From contig NZ_JAHUTS010000011.1 in NCBI RefSeq assembly GCF_019209835.1, positions 62,001 to 126,000 of the forward strand: DNA of 64,000 nucleotides, in the 5' to 3' direction. The notes beneath the pieces are model-generated. The model had not been told where the DNA came from. It did not search any database and saw only the letters and a program-made list of their open reading frames with translations. The translations under genes and the position numbers were made by a program. This DNA is from Enterovibrio paralichthyis (GTDB taxonomy: Bacteria > Pseudomonadota > Gammaproteobacteria > Enterobacterales > Vibrionaceae). The first letter of the stretch is position 1, and each line of letters opens with the position of its first letter. Below are positions 25,985 through 35,980 of this stretch, in pieces.

Positions 25985-27592
25985 ATGGGATCACAAGCAC
26001 AACACGCTTTTAAGGAGTTATCGTTCGTTCCGCCGATCACTGAGAAAGAATCTGATGTGCTAACTGATGATGCGCTGGCGTTTATTCATCAATTGGCAAC
26101 GCGATTTGCACACCATGTGCCTGAACTGTTGGCGGCTCGAGAAGCGAGACAAGCCAAATTTGATGCCGGTGCCTTGCCTGACTTTCTCTCTGAAACGGCT
26201 GATATCCGTGAAGGGGATTGGACAATCCGTGGCATTCCCGCTGATCTTCAGGATCGCCGTCTCGAAATCACCGGCCCGCCTGAGCGAAAAATGGTTATCA
26301 ATGCCCTGAACGCTAACGTGAAAGTGTTCATGGCAGACTTCGAAGATTCATTCTCTCCGGTTTGGGGACCTGTGCTGCAAGGCCAGCGCAATCTCACCGA
26401 CGCCATTGCGCGTACGATTTCCTACGAAAACCCCGGCAACGGAAAAAAATACGCGTTGAATGATGACCCCGCGGTTTTGATTTGCCGTGTCCGTGGCCTG
26501 CACCTGAAAGAAAAGCATGTCCTGCTGGATGGCAAGCCTATTCCCGGTGCTCTTTTTGATTTCGGGCTTTATTTCTACCGCAACTACAAAGCGCTGCTGG
26601 CGAGTGGCTCTGGCCCGTATTTCTATCTGCCGAAGCTGCAGGCGCACCAGGAAGCGGCGTGGTGGAATGATGTGTTCTGTTTTGCCGAAGACGAATTCGG
26701 GCTGGATCGCGGCACTATCAAGGCGACGGTGCTGATTGAAACGCTGCCTGCTGTGTTCGAGATGAACGAAATCCTTCATGCGCTGAAAGACCACATTGTG
26801 GCGCTTAACTGTGGCCGCTGGGATTACATCTTCAGCTACATCAAAACCTTCCGTAATCATCCGGACCGTGTGTTGCCAGACCGCCAGGTCGTGACCATGG
26901 AAAAACCTTTCCTCAACGCTTACTCACGCCTGTTGGTGAAAACCTGTCACCGCCGCGGCGCGATGGCGATGGGGGGCATGGCAGCATTTATCCCGTCGAA
27001 AGACCCAGAGAAAAATGCCTGGGTGCTGGAGAAAATCAACGCGGATAAATCGCTGGAAGCCAAAAACGGCCACGACGGCACCTGGGTTGCACACCCTGGT
27101 TTGGCTGATACCGCGAAAGCCGTCTTCGATGCCGCATTGGGTGAGCGTAAAAACCAGCTGGATGTAATGCGTGAGCACGATGCGCCGATCACTGCCAAGG
27201 AGCTGACTGAGCCTTGCGACGGTGACCGCACGGAAGAAGGTATGCGTCACAACATCCGTGTGGCGGTGCAATACATTGAAGCCTGGATCTCGGGCAACGG
27301 CTGTGTGCCTATCTATGGCCTGATGGAAGATGCGGCGACGGCGGAAATCTCCCGCGCCTCTATCTGGCAGTGGATCAAACACCAGAAATCACTCAGCAAC
27401 GGCAAGACCGTGACCGCCGATTTCTTCCGCGCATGTCTCGCAGAGGAAATGGAGGTGCTGAAACAGGAACTTGGGGAAGACGTATTCAACGCAGGTAAAT
27501 ACCAGCAGGCGGCCAGTTTGATGGAGCAACTGACCACCAGTGACGAGCTGGCAGATTTCCTGACGTTATCCGGATACGAATTGCTGGACTAA
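25985..27592 (+). CDS. aceB: Malate synthase A
   Basis: 535 residues. Condenses glyoxylate with acetyl-CoA to malate in the glyoxylate shunt. Markers: FMADFEDSFSPVW, the catalytic-region ATVLIETLPAVFEMNEILH, LNCGRWDYIFS and GTWVAHPGL. Length matches the A-type enzyme (E. coli 533). It is followed 34 bp later by isocitrate lyase, forming the aceBA operon; no aceK follows. Start ATG after GGAGGCCTTTT. Confidence 0.97.
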   Translation: MGSQAQHAFKELSFVPPITEKESDVLTDDALAFIHQLATRFAHHVPELLAAREARQAKFDAGALPDFLSETADIREGDWTIRGIPADLQDRRLEITGPPERKMVINALNANVKVFMADFEDSFSPVWGPVLQGQRNLTDAIARTISYENPGNGKKYALNDDPAVLICRVRGLHLKEKHVLLDGKPIPGALFDFGLYFYRNYKALLASGSGPYFYLPKLQAHQEAAWWNDVFCFAEDEFGLDRGTIKATVLIETLPAVFEMNEILHALKDHIVALNCGRWDYIFSYIKTFRNHPDRVLPDRQVVTMEKPFLNAYSRLLVKTCHRRGAMAMGGMAAFIPSKDPEKNAWVLEKINADKSLEAKNGHDGTWVAHPGLADTAKAVFDAALGERKNQLDVMREHDAPITAKELTEPCDGDRTEEGMRHNIRVAVQYIEAWISGNGCVPIYGLMEDAATAEISRASIWQWIKHQKSLSNGKTVTADFFRACLAEEMEVLKQELGEDVFNAGKYQQAASLMEQLTTSDELADFLTLSGYELLD

Positions 27593-27626
27593 TCAACATA
27601 CTTGAACATTGAGAGAGGGAAGCACA

Positions 27627-28931
27627 ATGACACTGACAAGACAGCAGCAAATTGAAGCACTGGAAAAAGACTGGGCAGAGAATCCACGTTGGAAAAACGT
27701 GAAGCGCACTTACACCGCACAAGACGTGGTCGACCTGCGCGGCTCTTTCCTGACAGAGCACACTATCGCCCAGCGCGGTGCTGACAAACTGTGGGAACTG
27801 GTCAACGGCAGCGCGAAGAAGGGCTATGTGAACTGTCTGGGCGCATTGACTGGTGGTCAGGCTGTTCAGCAAGCAAAAGCGGGTATTGAAGCGATTTATC
27901 TGTCAGGCTGGCAGGTCGCGGCTGACAACAACACCGCATCTTCTATGTATCCGGATCAGTCACTGTACCCAGTGGATTCTGTACCGGCAGTGGTGAAGCG
28001 TATCAACAACGCGTTCCGCCGTGCTGACCAAATCCAGTGGTCGAAAGGCGGTTCTCCGGAAGAAGGTACCGATTACTTCCTGCCAATCGTCGCGGATGCA
28101 GAAGCGGGCTTCGGTGGTGTGCTGAATGCCTACGAGCTGATGCGTAGCATGATTGAAGCGGGTGCCGCAGGCGTTCACTTTGAAGACCAACTGGCTTCAG
28201 TGAAAAAATGTGGTCACATGGGCGGTAAAGTACTGGTACCAACCCAGGAAGCGGTTCAAAAACTGGTTGCTGCACGCCTGGCCGCTGACGTTGCAGGTAC
28301 CACAACACTGGTGATTGCACGTACCGATGCGAACGCAGCAGACCTGCTCACCTCAGATTGCGACCCATACGATGCAGACTTCATCGTGGGCGAGCGCACT
28401 TCTGAAGGCTTCTACAAAGTCCGCGCGGGTATTGAGCAAGCTATCGCACGTGGTCTGGCTTACTGCCCATATGCAGATTTGGTGTGGTGTGAAACCGCGA
28501 AGCCTGATCTGGAAGAAGCGCGTCAGTTTGCTGAAGCTATCCACGCGAAATTCCCGGATCAACTGCTGGCGTACAACTGCTCGCCATCGTTCAACTGGGA
28601 GAAAAACCTGGACGCAGAAACCATTGCCAAGTTCCAGCAAGAGCTGTCAGACATGGGCTATAAGTACCAGTTCATCACCCTCGCCGGTATCCACAACATG
28701 TGGTACAACATGTTCGATCTGGCACATGCTTACGCGCAGGGTGAAGGTATGCGTCACTACGTGGAAAAAGTTCAGCGTCCTGAATTTGAAGCTGCAGAGC
28801 GTGGTTACACCTTCGTTGCTCACCAGCAGGAAGTGGGCACCGGCTACTTCGATAAGATGACCAACGTGATTCAAGGTGGTAATTCATCAGTCACAGCACT
28901 GACTGGTTCTACCGAAGAAGAGCAGTTCTAA
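27627..28931 (+). CDS. aceA: Isocitrate lyase
   Basis: 434 residues. Cleaves isocitrate to succinate and glyoxylate. The active-site loop KKCGHMGGK is intact. Other markers: CLGALTGGQAVQQAKAG, LPIVADAEAGFGGVLNAYEL, YNCSPSFNWEKN. I chose ATG 27627, preceded by GAGAGGGAAG, over an upstream start that would add six residues. Second gene of the aceBA operon; two terminators follow in tandem. Confidence 0.97.
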   Translation: MTLTRQQQIEALEKDWAENPRWKNVKRTYTAQDVVDLRGSFLTEHTIAQRGADKLWELVNGSAKKGYVNCLGALTGGQAVQQAKAGIEAIYLSGWQVAADNNTASSMYPDQSLYPVDSVPAVVKRINNAFRRADQIQWSKGGSPEEGTDYFLPIVADAEAGFGGVLNAYELMRSMIEAGAAGVHFEDQLASVKKCGHMGGKVLVPTQEAVQKLVAARLAADVAGTTTLVIARTDANAADLLTSDCDPYDADFIVGERTSEGFYKVRAGIEQAIARGLAYCPYADLVWCETAKPDLEEARQFAEAIHAKFPDQLLAYNCSPSFNWEKNLDAETIAKFQQELSDMGYKYQFITLAGIHNMWYNMFDLAHAYAQGEGMRHYVEKVQRPEFEAAERGYTFVAHQQEVGTGYFDKMTNVIQGGNSSVTALTGSTEEEQF

Positions 28932-28955
28932 ACAAGCAAGACTCCTAGCTGTTCA

Positions 28956-28977
28956 GGGGCTTCCCGAGCCCCCGTTT
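28956..28977 (+). terminator. First aceBA terminator
   Basis: GGGGCT / AGCCCC stem with TCCCG loop and a TTTT tail, 25 bp past the aceA stop. Confidence 0.75.
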
Positions 28978-28992
28978 TATCCACGCATTTGG

Positions 28993-29014
28993 GCGGCCTT
29001 TGGCCGCTTTTTTT
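28993..29014 (+). terminator. Second aceBA terminator
   Basis: GCGGCC / GGCCGC stem with a TTT loop and a run of T's. It backs up the first terminator 20 bp upstream. Confidence 0.85.
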
Positions 29015-29131
29015 ATTTTCGGCGTATTTTTACGCGCCAAGAGCAAATAACACCCAGCCAAACTCCGGCCTTCTACTTGATATTTCAGGAAAAATCACCT
29101 GTCTTTCTGTGAACTTTTTGTCATACAGATC

Positions 29132-29159
29132 AAAAATGTGTGCTTCAGTCCACATTTTT
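29132..29159. promoter_or_regulatory. Inverted repeat upstream of the chitinase gene
   Basis: AAAAATGTG and CACATTTTT, 9-bp perfect arms 10 bp apart, about 105 bp before the chitinase start. It could be an operator or a weak bidirectional terminator. The surrounding 29015-29264 gap is otherwise featureless. Confidence 0.4.
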
Positions 29160-29264
29160 AAAGTTTTCCTAGTCCGTATTAAATCTGTGGATATATTGCG
29201 CGCAAACGAAAAAGAGCAATTAGCTCAATAACTTCTCCGTAATTTATATATCTAGGACAAGAAG

Positions 29265-32200
29265 ATGCAGACACCGGGTCACAAGACGGGTAAGCGCTTT
29301 GCGCTATCGATCGTAGCAGCGTCATGCTTGCTGGCGTTCCAGGCGCAAGCAGCTGTGGATTGCTCTGGCATTGCAGAGTGGAATGCCTCCGTTGCTTACA
29401 ATGGCGGCGCAGAGGTTCAAAAATCAGGCGTGGTTTACAAGGCAAACTGGTGGACGCAGGGTAACGATCCGGTTCAGCATTCAGCGCCTTACATGGAATG
29501 GACCAAAGTTGATGTCTGCTCTGGCGATGGTGGCACCGATCCCGAACTGCCAAACGAAGCGCCGACAGTGGCATTTACAGCACCTACTGCGGGCAGTGAG
29601 TTCACCGTCGGTGATGCAGTTTCACTGAACGTCAACGCTGCGGATAGCGACGGCGCCATTGCGAAAGTCGAGTTTGCTGTAAACGGCACCACCATTGCGA
29701 CGGTAAACCGTGCACCTTTCCAGACCGTTTGGACAGCAACCGAAGGCAATCAAACCATTACCGCCACCGCGTTTGATAACGAAGGTGCAACGGCTGTAGC
29801 CACTACCTCTGTGACTGTTAAGCCAGAAGTGGTTGAGCCAGAAAACCAACTGCCAACTATTGAGCTTGCTGTGTCCAGCACCAGCATCAAAGTCGGTGAG
29901 AGTGTCACTCTTGATGCCACCGCTGCTGATGCCGACGGTTCCATTGCGAAAGTGGACTTCTTTGCCAACGGCGTGCTGATCGGCACCCGCGCAACGGCAC
30001 CTTACTCATTGGCGTGGACATCAACCGCCGCTGGTAATGTGACCTTCCATGCCCGTGCAACAGACAATGAAAACGCTACCCGCGATTCACTGAAAAAAGT
30101 AGTGAAGGTGCAGGGTGATGACACCGGTGGCATCGTTGAAAACTGCCGCCCTGAAGGCCTGTACCAGACGGAAGGCGTGAACGTGCCGTACTGTTCTGTG
30201 TATGACAAGGACGGCCGCGAGATGCTGGGTGACGATCACCAGCGCCGCGTGATTGGTTACTTCACCTCATGGCGTACCGGCGACAACCCTGCAACCGGTA
30301 AATTCCTGGCTAACGACATTCCTTGGGACAAGCTGACCCACATTAACTATGCCTTCGTCAGTATCGGTCAGGACGGCCGTGTAAACATCGGTGACGTGAA
30401 CGATCCGAACAACGTGGCTGTGGGTAAAACCTGGCCGGGTGTGGACATCGATCCTGAGCTTGGCTTTGCCGGCCACTTTGGTGCACTGGCGACTTACAAG
30501 AAGCGCTACGGTGTGAAAACCCTGTTCGCCGTTGGCGGCTGGGCGGAAACCGGTGGTCACTTTGATGTCAACGGCGATCGCGTGGCAGACGGTGGTTTCT
30601 ACACCATGACTACCAATGCTGATGGCAGCGTCAATCATGCCGGTATCGAGAAGTTCGCGGAATCTGCCGTTGAAATGATGCGTAAATACCAGTTCGACGG
30701 TATCGACATCGACTACGAATACCCGACCAGCATGGGTGGTGCAGGTAACCCGATGGATGCAGAGTTCTCTGAAGCCCGTCGTCCATACCTGATGCGCTCT
30801 TACAACGAGCTGATGCGCGTATTGCGTGAGAAACTGGATCAGGCATCTGCAGCAGATGGCACCCACTATATGCTGAGCATCGCGTCGCCTTCATCGGCGT
30901 ACCTGCTGCGCGGTATGGAAAACTTCGAAGCGCTCAAGTACCTGGATTACGTCAACATCATGTCTTACGACCTGCACGGCTCGTGGAACGAATATGTTGG
31001 TCACAACGCGGCACTGTTTGACACCGGCGAAGATGCCGAGCTGGCACATTGGGGCGTTTACGATGAAGCACAATACAAGGGCGTGGGCTACCTGAACACC
31101 GACTGGGCGTTCAACTATATGCGCGGTGCGCTGCAATCTGGCCGCATCAACATTGGTGTGCCTTACTACAGCCGCGGCTGGCAGGGTGTAACCGGTGGTG
31201 AAAATGGTCTGTGGGGCCGAGCGCCACTGCCGAACCAAAGCGCGTGTCCGGAAGGCACAGGCGGTACCGGTGGTAAGTGCGGTGATGGCGCAATGGGCAT
31301 CAACAACCTGTGGCACGATCTGGATGCCAACGGCAATGAGATTGGCGCGGGTGTGAACCCGATGTGGCACGCGATGAACCTGCAAATCGGCCGTCAGGGC
31401 AGCTATACCTTCACCAACAGTATGGACCCGGAAAACAACCCTGATCATCAGGTTCGCGGTACTTACAGCCGTCATTACGACGAGGTGGCTGGCGCGCCTT
31501 GGCTGTGGAATGCCGAGCAGAAAGTGTTCCTGTCGACTGAAGACAAAGCGTCTATCGCCAACAAGGCTGACTATGTCGTCGATAAAGGCATCGGCGGTGT
31601 GTTGATTTGGGAACTGGCGGGCGACTACAGCTGTTACGAGCTGGGTGCAAACGGTGAGCGCGGCGCGAAAGACCCTTCAGAGCAAGCGTGTCTGACCGGC
31701 CGTGGTGAGTACTACATGGGTGATACCCTGAGTGCGACCATGTACGACAAGTTCAAGAATGCAGAACCTTACGGCAACAAGCGTGCAGTACGTGACATGC
31801 CGGCGCAGGCAGTGAACATCACTGTGTCTGTGGGCGGTTACAAAGAAGGTGATCAGAACTACCCGATTAACCCGAAAGTCACCTTTACCAACAACACAGG
31901 CGCGGCGCTGCCGGGCGGTACCGAGTTCCAGTTCGACATCCCGACTTCCACGCCGGATAATGCAATGGATTGGTCAGGCGCGAAACTCTCGGTGGTGGAA
32001 TCGGCGCACAGCCGTGATAACAACGTGGGCGGTATGGACGGTGAAATGCACCGCGTCTCGTTCAAGTTGCCACAATGGTCTGACGTAGCGGCGGGTGAAA
32101 CTTACGAGCTGGACATGGTGCATTATCTGCCAATCTCTGGCCCAGCCAATTACACAGTGATCATCAACGGCACTGAGTATGCGTTCGCATTCGAATACCC

Positions 32201-32462
32201 AGAGTTGCCTTTGGCAGACCTGGATGACGAAACTACGAACCCGGGTCCAAACCCAGGCCCAAACCCGGATCCAAGTGACTGTGACACCACAGGTGTGAAC
32301 GTGTACCCGAACTGGCCTCAGGTTGACTGGGCAGGTAACCCTGATCACGCAACCGGCGGTGACCGCATGGTTCACAACGGCGCGATGTACGAAGCAAACT
32401 GGTGGACGAAAGCCGAGCCAGGCAGTGACGGCAGTTGGACGAAAGTGTGTTCAGTTAACTAA
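29265..32462 (+). CDS. Multidomain secreted GH18 chitinase
   Basis: 1065 residues. Signal peptide (to about residue 30), CBM5/12 chitin-binding module (CSGIAEWNASVAYNGGAEVQ... to about 85), two Bacterial Ig-like domains in tandem (about 98-190 and 197-282; both begin PT-x-x-x...SGS/SSTS and share DSDGAIAKVEF / DADGSIAKVDF), then the GH18 catalytic barrel with DGIDIDYE at 478-485, Glu485 being the proton donor. After the barrel comes a ChiC-like beta domain, a PGPNPGPNPDP linker and a second CBM5/12 (WAGNPDHATGGDRMVHNG...). Hydrolyses chitin outside the cell, releasing oligosaccharides. Start ATG after AGGACAAGAAG. Monocistronic; terminator follows. Confidence 0.95.
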   Translation: MQTPGHKTGKRFALSIVAASCLLAFQAQAAVDCSGIAEWNASVAYNGGAEVQKSGVVYKANWWTQGNDPVQHSAPYMEWTKVDVCSGDGGTDPELPNEAPTVAFTAPTAGSEFTVGDAVSLNVNAADSDGAIAKVEFAVNGTTIATVNRAPFQTVWTATEGNQTITATAFDNEGATAVATTSVTVKPEVVEPENQLPTIELAVSSTSIKVGESVTLDATAADADGSIAKVDFFANGVLIGTRATAPYSLAWTSTAAGNVTFHARATDNENATRDSLKKVVKVQGDDTGGIVENCRPEGLYQTEGVNVPYCSVYDKDGREMLGDDHQRRVIGYFTSWRTGDNPATGKFLANDIPWDKLTHINYAFVSIGQDGRVNIGDVNDPNNVAVGKTWPGVDIDPELGFAGHFGALATYKKRYGVKTLFAVGGWAETGGHFDVNGDRVADGGFYTMTTNADGSVNHAGIEKFAESAVEMMRKYQFDGIDIDYEYPTSMGGAGNPMDAEFSEARRPYLMRSYNELMRVLREKLDQASAADGTHYMLSIASPSSAYLLRGMENFEALKYLDYVNIMSYDLHGSWNEYVGHNAALFDTGEDAELAHWGVYDEAQYKGVGYLNTDWAFNYMRGALQSGRINIGVPYYSRGWQGVTGGENGLWGRAPLPNQSACPEGTGGTGGKCGDGAMGINNLWHDLDANGNEIGAGVNPMWHAMNLQIGRQGSYTFTNSMDPENNPDHQVRGTYSRHYDEVAGAPWLWNAEQKVFLSTEDKASIANKADYVVDKGIGGVLIWELAGDYSCYELGANGERGAKDPSEQACLTGRGEYYMGDTLSATMYDKFKNAEPYGNKRAVRDMPAQAVNITVSVGGYKEGDQNYPINPKVTFTNNTGAALPGGTEFQFDIPTSTPDNAMDWSGAKLSVVESAHSRDNNVGGMDGEMHRVSFKLPQWSDVAAGETYELDMVHYLPISGPANYTVIINGTEYAFAFEYPELPLADLDDETTNPGPNPGPNPDPSDCDTTGVNVYPNWPQVDWAGNPDHATGGDRMVHNGAMYEANWWTKAEPGSDGSWTKVCSVN

Positions 32463-32487
32463 GCCTATGGTTTAGATAAAACGATGA

Positions 32488-32511
32488 AGGGTCACTGCGG
32501 TGGCCCTTTTT
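32488..32511 (+). terminator. Chitinase terminator
   Basis: AGGGTCAC / GTGGCCCT stem (one G-T mismatch), TGCG loop and a TTTTT tail. It also sits at the 3' end of the convergent acpH. Confidence 0.8.
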
Positions 32512-33110
32512 CATGCTTGTTGTTTCCGGAACTGCAGGGCGGCTTGCAGTACATCTTCATAAATCGGCACAAATGCATCGAGGAGCGGTTGGCGGTACGT
32601 AAGCAGGGTGTCTGCGGTCTCTGCCAGCGGCGCCATACGAGGGCTGCGCGTTGACATGCGTTGCAGTACAAAGGGCAGGGTGTGTATATCCTGATAAGAC
32701 TCAATCCAGCCTTCGCGCCACATCCTTGAAGAAAGGCGAAGATAGTTTTCGGGCAATGGATAGTTTTCCTGCCTGGCGGCATCTACACATGCATCCTCAG
32801 CATTTTCAATAAACCGGGAGAAGGCGTCTGAGCTGAAATGTTGCCAGTGGTGCACCAGCGCATGATCCCAGAAGATATCCAGTGCAATGGCACTGAAACG
32901 ATACAAAGATTTGGGAAACAGTGAGCGGCAGGATTGGATAGCAGGCAGGTTGTCGATGTAACTGTCTACGAATCGATGGAGGTAGATAGCTTGGGTGGTA
33001 TCGGGATTAAACCGCCCATCAGGTTTACCCCGCACAAAGTCTGCCAACAAGTTACCCATTAACTGACTGTTGCAGCGTTTGGCAATATGCAGGTGTGCCA
33101 GATAGTTCAC
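32511..33110 (-). CDS. acpH: Acyl carrier protein phosphodiesterase (AcpH family)
   Basis: 199 residues. Removes the phosphopantetheine arm from holo-ACP in E. coli. Recognised by MNYLAHLHIAKRCNSQLMGNLLADF, GNLLADFVRGK, IYLHRFVDSYID and DIFWDHALVHHW, including conserved Asp/His metal-type residues. In enterics acpH also lies close to queA-tgt, which supports orthology; here two proteases and a CBS gene intervene. Confidence 0.9.
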   Translation of the reverse strand: MNYLAHLHIAKRCNSQLMGNLLADFVRGKPDGRFNPDTTQAIYLHRFVDSYIDNLPAIQSCRSLFPKSLYRFSAIALDIFWDHALVHHWQHFSSDAFSRFIENAEDACVDAARQENYPLPENYLRLSSRMWREGWIESYQDIHTLPFVLQRMSTRSPRMAPLAETADTLLTYRQPLLDAFVPIYEDVLQAALQFRKQQA

Positions 33111-33219
33111 TCGCCTTCAACCTCAATCCGTAATGTGGAAGGCGTAGCCTAAGCTTAATTTGCACCCGCTTTCAATCATTCAGGCGGTTTGATCGTGTTT
33201 CCTTTTTCTAGCCAGCCGG

Positions 33220-33660
33220 TTATTCATCCTCTTCCAATGGTTCAGCTTCTTCCTGAATCTCCAGCAAATTGATGGCGATAGCCACGAAGTCAGTATCCGT
33301 AATAATGCCCACCAGTTTTTCTTTCTCAACCACAGGCAAACAGCCGATTTTATGTTTCTGCATATAAAGAGCGGCCGCTTTCAAGCCTGCGCAGGGTGAG
33401 ACGGTGTAGAGCGGACGGTCGAGAAAGCGTGCCAGTTCTGCCTCCATGGGCTCGTTGTCCCCGACGGCTTTTTCCAGACTGGAACTTTGTGCTGCCAGAA
33501 CATCCCTTTGTGTCACTAGCCCAAGCAGGTGGTCATCTTCGCCGACGATGGGAATGTGACGGATTCGGTGTGAATCCATCAGGCGCTTTGCCTCAGATAT
33601 CTTATGCTTAGAGGTAAGGGTGATGGGGTCTGAGCTCATCATATCCTGAACGGTAAACAT
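33220..33660 (-). CDS. CBS-domain pair protein
   Basis: 146 residues made of two CBS domains (about 5-60 and 80-138): MTLTSKHKISEAKRLMDSHRIRHIPIVGEDDHLLGLVTQRD... and GCLPVVEKEKLVGIITDTDF, with an acidic tail. CBS pairs bind adenosine nucleotides and regulate a partner; no partner domain is fused and none is obvious nearby. Function unassigned. Confidence 0.85.
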   Translation of the reverse strand: MFTVQDMMSSDPITLTSKHKISEAKRLMDSHRIRHIPIVGEDDHLLGLVTQRDVLAAQSSSLEKAVGDNEPMEAELARFLDRPLYTVSPCAGLKAAALYMQKHKIGCLPVVEKEKLVGIITDTDFVAIAINLLEIQEEAEPLEEDE

Positions 33661-33822
33661 AGTGCCTCCGGTTCTCTCAGGTTGAATGTGTATATATCGA
33701 ATGTAGCCAAAAAAGCGGGCAGTTTAGGTGACCGCTTTCAAAGTTCAGCCGGGTTGAAAGGAGCAAAGACTCCTAACTTGAGAGAAGGCAGGCAAGCGCT
33801 TCACATTTTCCGGGGATTGCGT

Positions 33823-34827
33823 ATGAAAAGCATGAAAGGGATAGCTCTTCTGGTTTTGGGAGCGGCCGGAATTGCTCAGGCCGCAGAACGTGCGCCTAGG
33901 GTTGTCGGTGGCAGTGATGCACTCATATCTGATGCCCCCTGGCAGGCGTATGTGCGCATTGGCAGTGCTTACTGCGGTGGGGTGGTGATTGCTAACCGCT
34001 GGATTTTGACGGCAGCCCATTGTCTGGATACGGCCGGTGACAATGACGCCTTTGATCTAGCGTCTGCCAATGATGTGTCTGTATATACCGGCACGGCGGA
34101 AATTAATGGCGTCGGGTTTGCCGATTTTCAGTCTAGTGTTGCAGCCATCTATGCCAACAGCAACTACGACAAAACCACGTTTTCCAATGATATTGCGCTG
34201 ATCAAGCTCTCCACCGATATCCACGCCAACGCGTCTGCCGTGCAGTTGGCCGATTTGACGGTTCAGGCCGATGTCGATGCTACGGCCAACCTTTCCAACA
34301 ACGACTTACAGCTCACCGGGTGGGGATTTACCAATGCTAACCGCACCGGTTATACCGACACTTTGCAAAAGGCTGCCCTTTCAACGGTCAGTGATGCCAC
34401 TTGCGCGTCAGACTGGGGGACGACGGTCAGTGGCGTGTCCAATTACCAGAAAAAGTATTTTTGTGCTGAAGCGCCCGGGAAGGGGGCATGTAATGGTGAC
34501 TCCGGTGGCCCGTTGGTCTGGTTTGACCCATCCCGCGCAGGGGATGCAGATGGCGGGGCGACGCTGGTGGGGCTGGTCAGCTTTGGTATTGATGCCCAAT
34601 GCGCATCATCATCGTTTCCTGATGTGTATACCCAGGTATCGAACTATTCAAGTTGGATAAGCACCTGTCAGGCGGGCAACTGTGCGGCTGAAACGTCGAA
34701 TGTCACAATCTTCTCCAAATCAGACGGAGGCGGTGGCGGGTTTGGAAGCATGACGTTGGGGTTCTTACTGCTCGCTTTTTTGCGACGCTTTTTGCCGATA
34801 CCAGTAGGAAGAGCAACAAGGCAGTAA
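33823..34827 (+). CDS. Exported S1 serine protease with GlyGly-CTERM anchor (first of pair)
   Basis: 334 residues from ATG 33823 (the open frame extends 47 codons upstream, without a signal). Signal peptide ends near AQA, then the activation-like RVVGG. Catalytic triad visible: ILTAAHC (His), SNDIALIKL (Asp), CNGDSGGPLVW (Ser). Position 189 by trypsin numbering is Gly (GACNGDSGG), so trypsin-like Arg/Lys specificity is not expected. C-terminal GGGGGFGSMTLGFLLLAFLRRF is a GlyGly-CTERM sorting tail, processed by rhombosortase after type II secretion in Vibrio. Family includes V. cholerae Ves proteases. A second copy follows 150 bp downstream. Confidence 0.92.
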   Translation: MKSMKGIALLVLGAAGIAQAAERAPRVVGGSDALISDAPWQAYVRIGSAYCGGVVIANRWILTAAHCLDTAGDNDAFDLASANDVSVYTGTAEINGVGFADFQSSVAAIYANSNYDKTTFSNDIALIKLSTDIHANASAVQLADLTVQADVDATANLSNNDLQLTGWGFTNANRTGYTDTLQKAALSTVSDATCASDWGTTVSGVSNYQKKYFCAEAPGKGACNGDSGGPLVWFDPSRAGDADGGATLVGLVSFGIDAQCASSSFPDVYTQVSNYSSWISTCQAGNCAAETSNVTIFSKSDGGGGGFGSMTLGFLLLAFLRRFLPIPVGRATRQ

Positions 34828-34978
34828 ACAGGGGACAGATACTTTCGGGTTCTCAATTCTTGCAATTGCGATGTAAAAGCGAGAACCACAGTGCAATCAA
34901 GACAGCCTGCGCTTGAGTTGTGAGTCTCAGCCGTTACCTTGGGTGTGTGACGTGATCATGCATCAAGGAGGAAACGTG

Positions 34979-35980
34979 ATGAGGTCAATGTTTTGGATTG
35001 CACCGGTGCTGATGCTTGCACAGGCAGGAACATCGATTGCCGAAGAAAATGTGCGCGCACCACGCATCGTTAACGGCTACTCGGAAGATATTCAGTACGC
35101 ACCATGGCAAGTGTTTATCGAGTTTGACAATGGTGACGGTACTTATGACGCGTGCGGCGGATTTGTCATTTCGGATCAATATGTGCTTACCGCAGCGCAC
35201 TGCGCTGTTGGACATAATGCATCAGCAACAACCGTATACGCTGGCATTGATGATTTGGCGAATATCACTGCTTCTAATGTCATTGATGTGTCGGATGTGA
35301 CAGTCTATCCGGGATACAGCGCGAGTACACTGACGGGTGATTTGGCGCTGATACGCCTTGCTGACTCCTTGCCTGCCGGCGTTAAACCTATTGGTTTGCT
35401 GACGCCGTCAGAACAGATTGATATGGATAACCAGTTTGAGACTGGCCAGCGGAATAACCTCTATGTGGCTGGTTGGGGGGCAACCTCTACCGGAGGTGGT
35501 GGCGTCACGCGCTACTTGCTATTTACTTTCCTTAATGGCGTACCGGATGACCAGTGTAGCTGGACGTCTGTGAACGGCGTGTATGATCAGGCCCTGGGTG
35601 ATGCCCTGGTGTGTGCTAACCAAACCCGCACAACCGGCGTCTGTGATGGCGATTCTGGTGGCGCGCTGGTGTGGCGCGATCCTAACCTTGCCAGTAATTC
35701 TGATCTGGGTTACCGCGCTGTCGGCATTGTCAGTTTTTCGAGCGGTACGCTTGGGTGTGGCAGTACCCAGTCAGAAGATGCGTTTACCCAGATCAGTACC
35801 TACCTGAACTGGATAGACGGTGAAGTCGGCGGGTACTCTCAGCCTAATCCTAGTTTCAGCCTTGATATATTTGAACCGCCATCGGATAACACCACCAATG
35901 ACTCTGGTGGTGGTGGTTCACTCGGCTGGCTGTCCCTTATTCCATTGGGACTGCTGACTTTCCGCCGTCGCCTGTCATAA
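34979..35980 (+). CDS. Exported S1 serine protease with GlyGly-CTERM anchor (second of pair)
   Basis: 333 residues; ATG 34979 with AGGAGG 9 bp upstream. Signal peptide, mature start RIVNGY. Triad: VLTAAHC, GDLALIRL, CDGDSGGALVW. The 189 position is Gly (TTGVCDGDSGG). C-terminus SGGGGSLGWLSLIPLGLLTFRRRLS is a GlyGly-CTERM tail. It diverges strongly from its neighbour, so this is an old duplication or separate acquisition. Probably an outer-membrane-anchored or released protease in the type II secretion pathway. Confidence 0.92.
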   Translation: MRSMFWIAPVLMLAQAGTSIAEENVRAPRIVNGYSEDIQYAPWQVFIEFDNGDGTYDACGGFVISDQYVLTAAHCAVGHNASATTVYAGIDDLANITASNVIDVSDVTVYPGYSASTLTGDLALIRLADSLPAGVKPIGLLTPSEQIDMDNQFETGQRNNLYVAGWGATSTGGGGVTRYLLFTFLNGVPDDQCSWTSVNGVYDQALGDALVCANQTRTTGVCDGDSGGALVWRDPNLASNSDLGYRAVGIVSFSSGTLGCGSTQSEDAFTQISTYLNWIDGEVGGYSQPNPSFSLDIFEPPSDNTTNDSGGGGSLGWLSLIPLGLLTFRRRLS

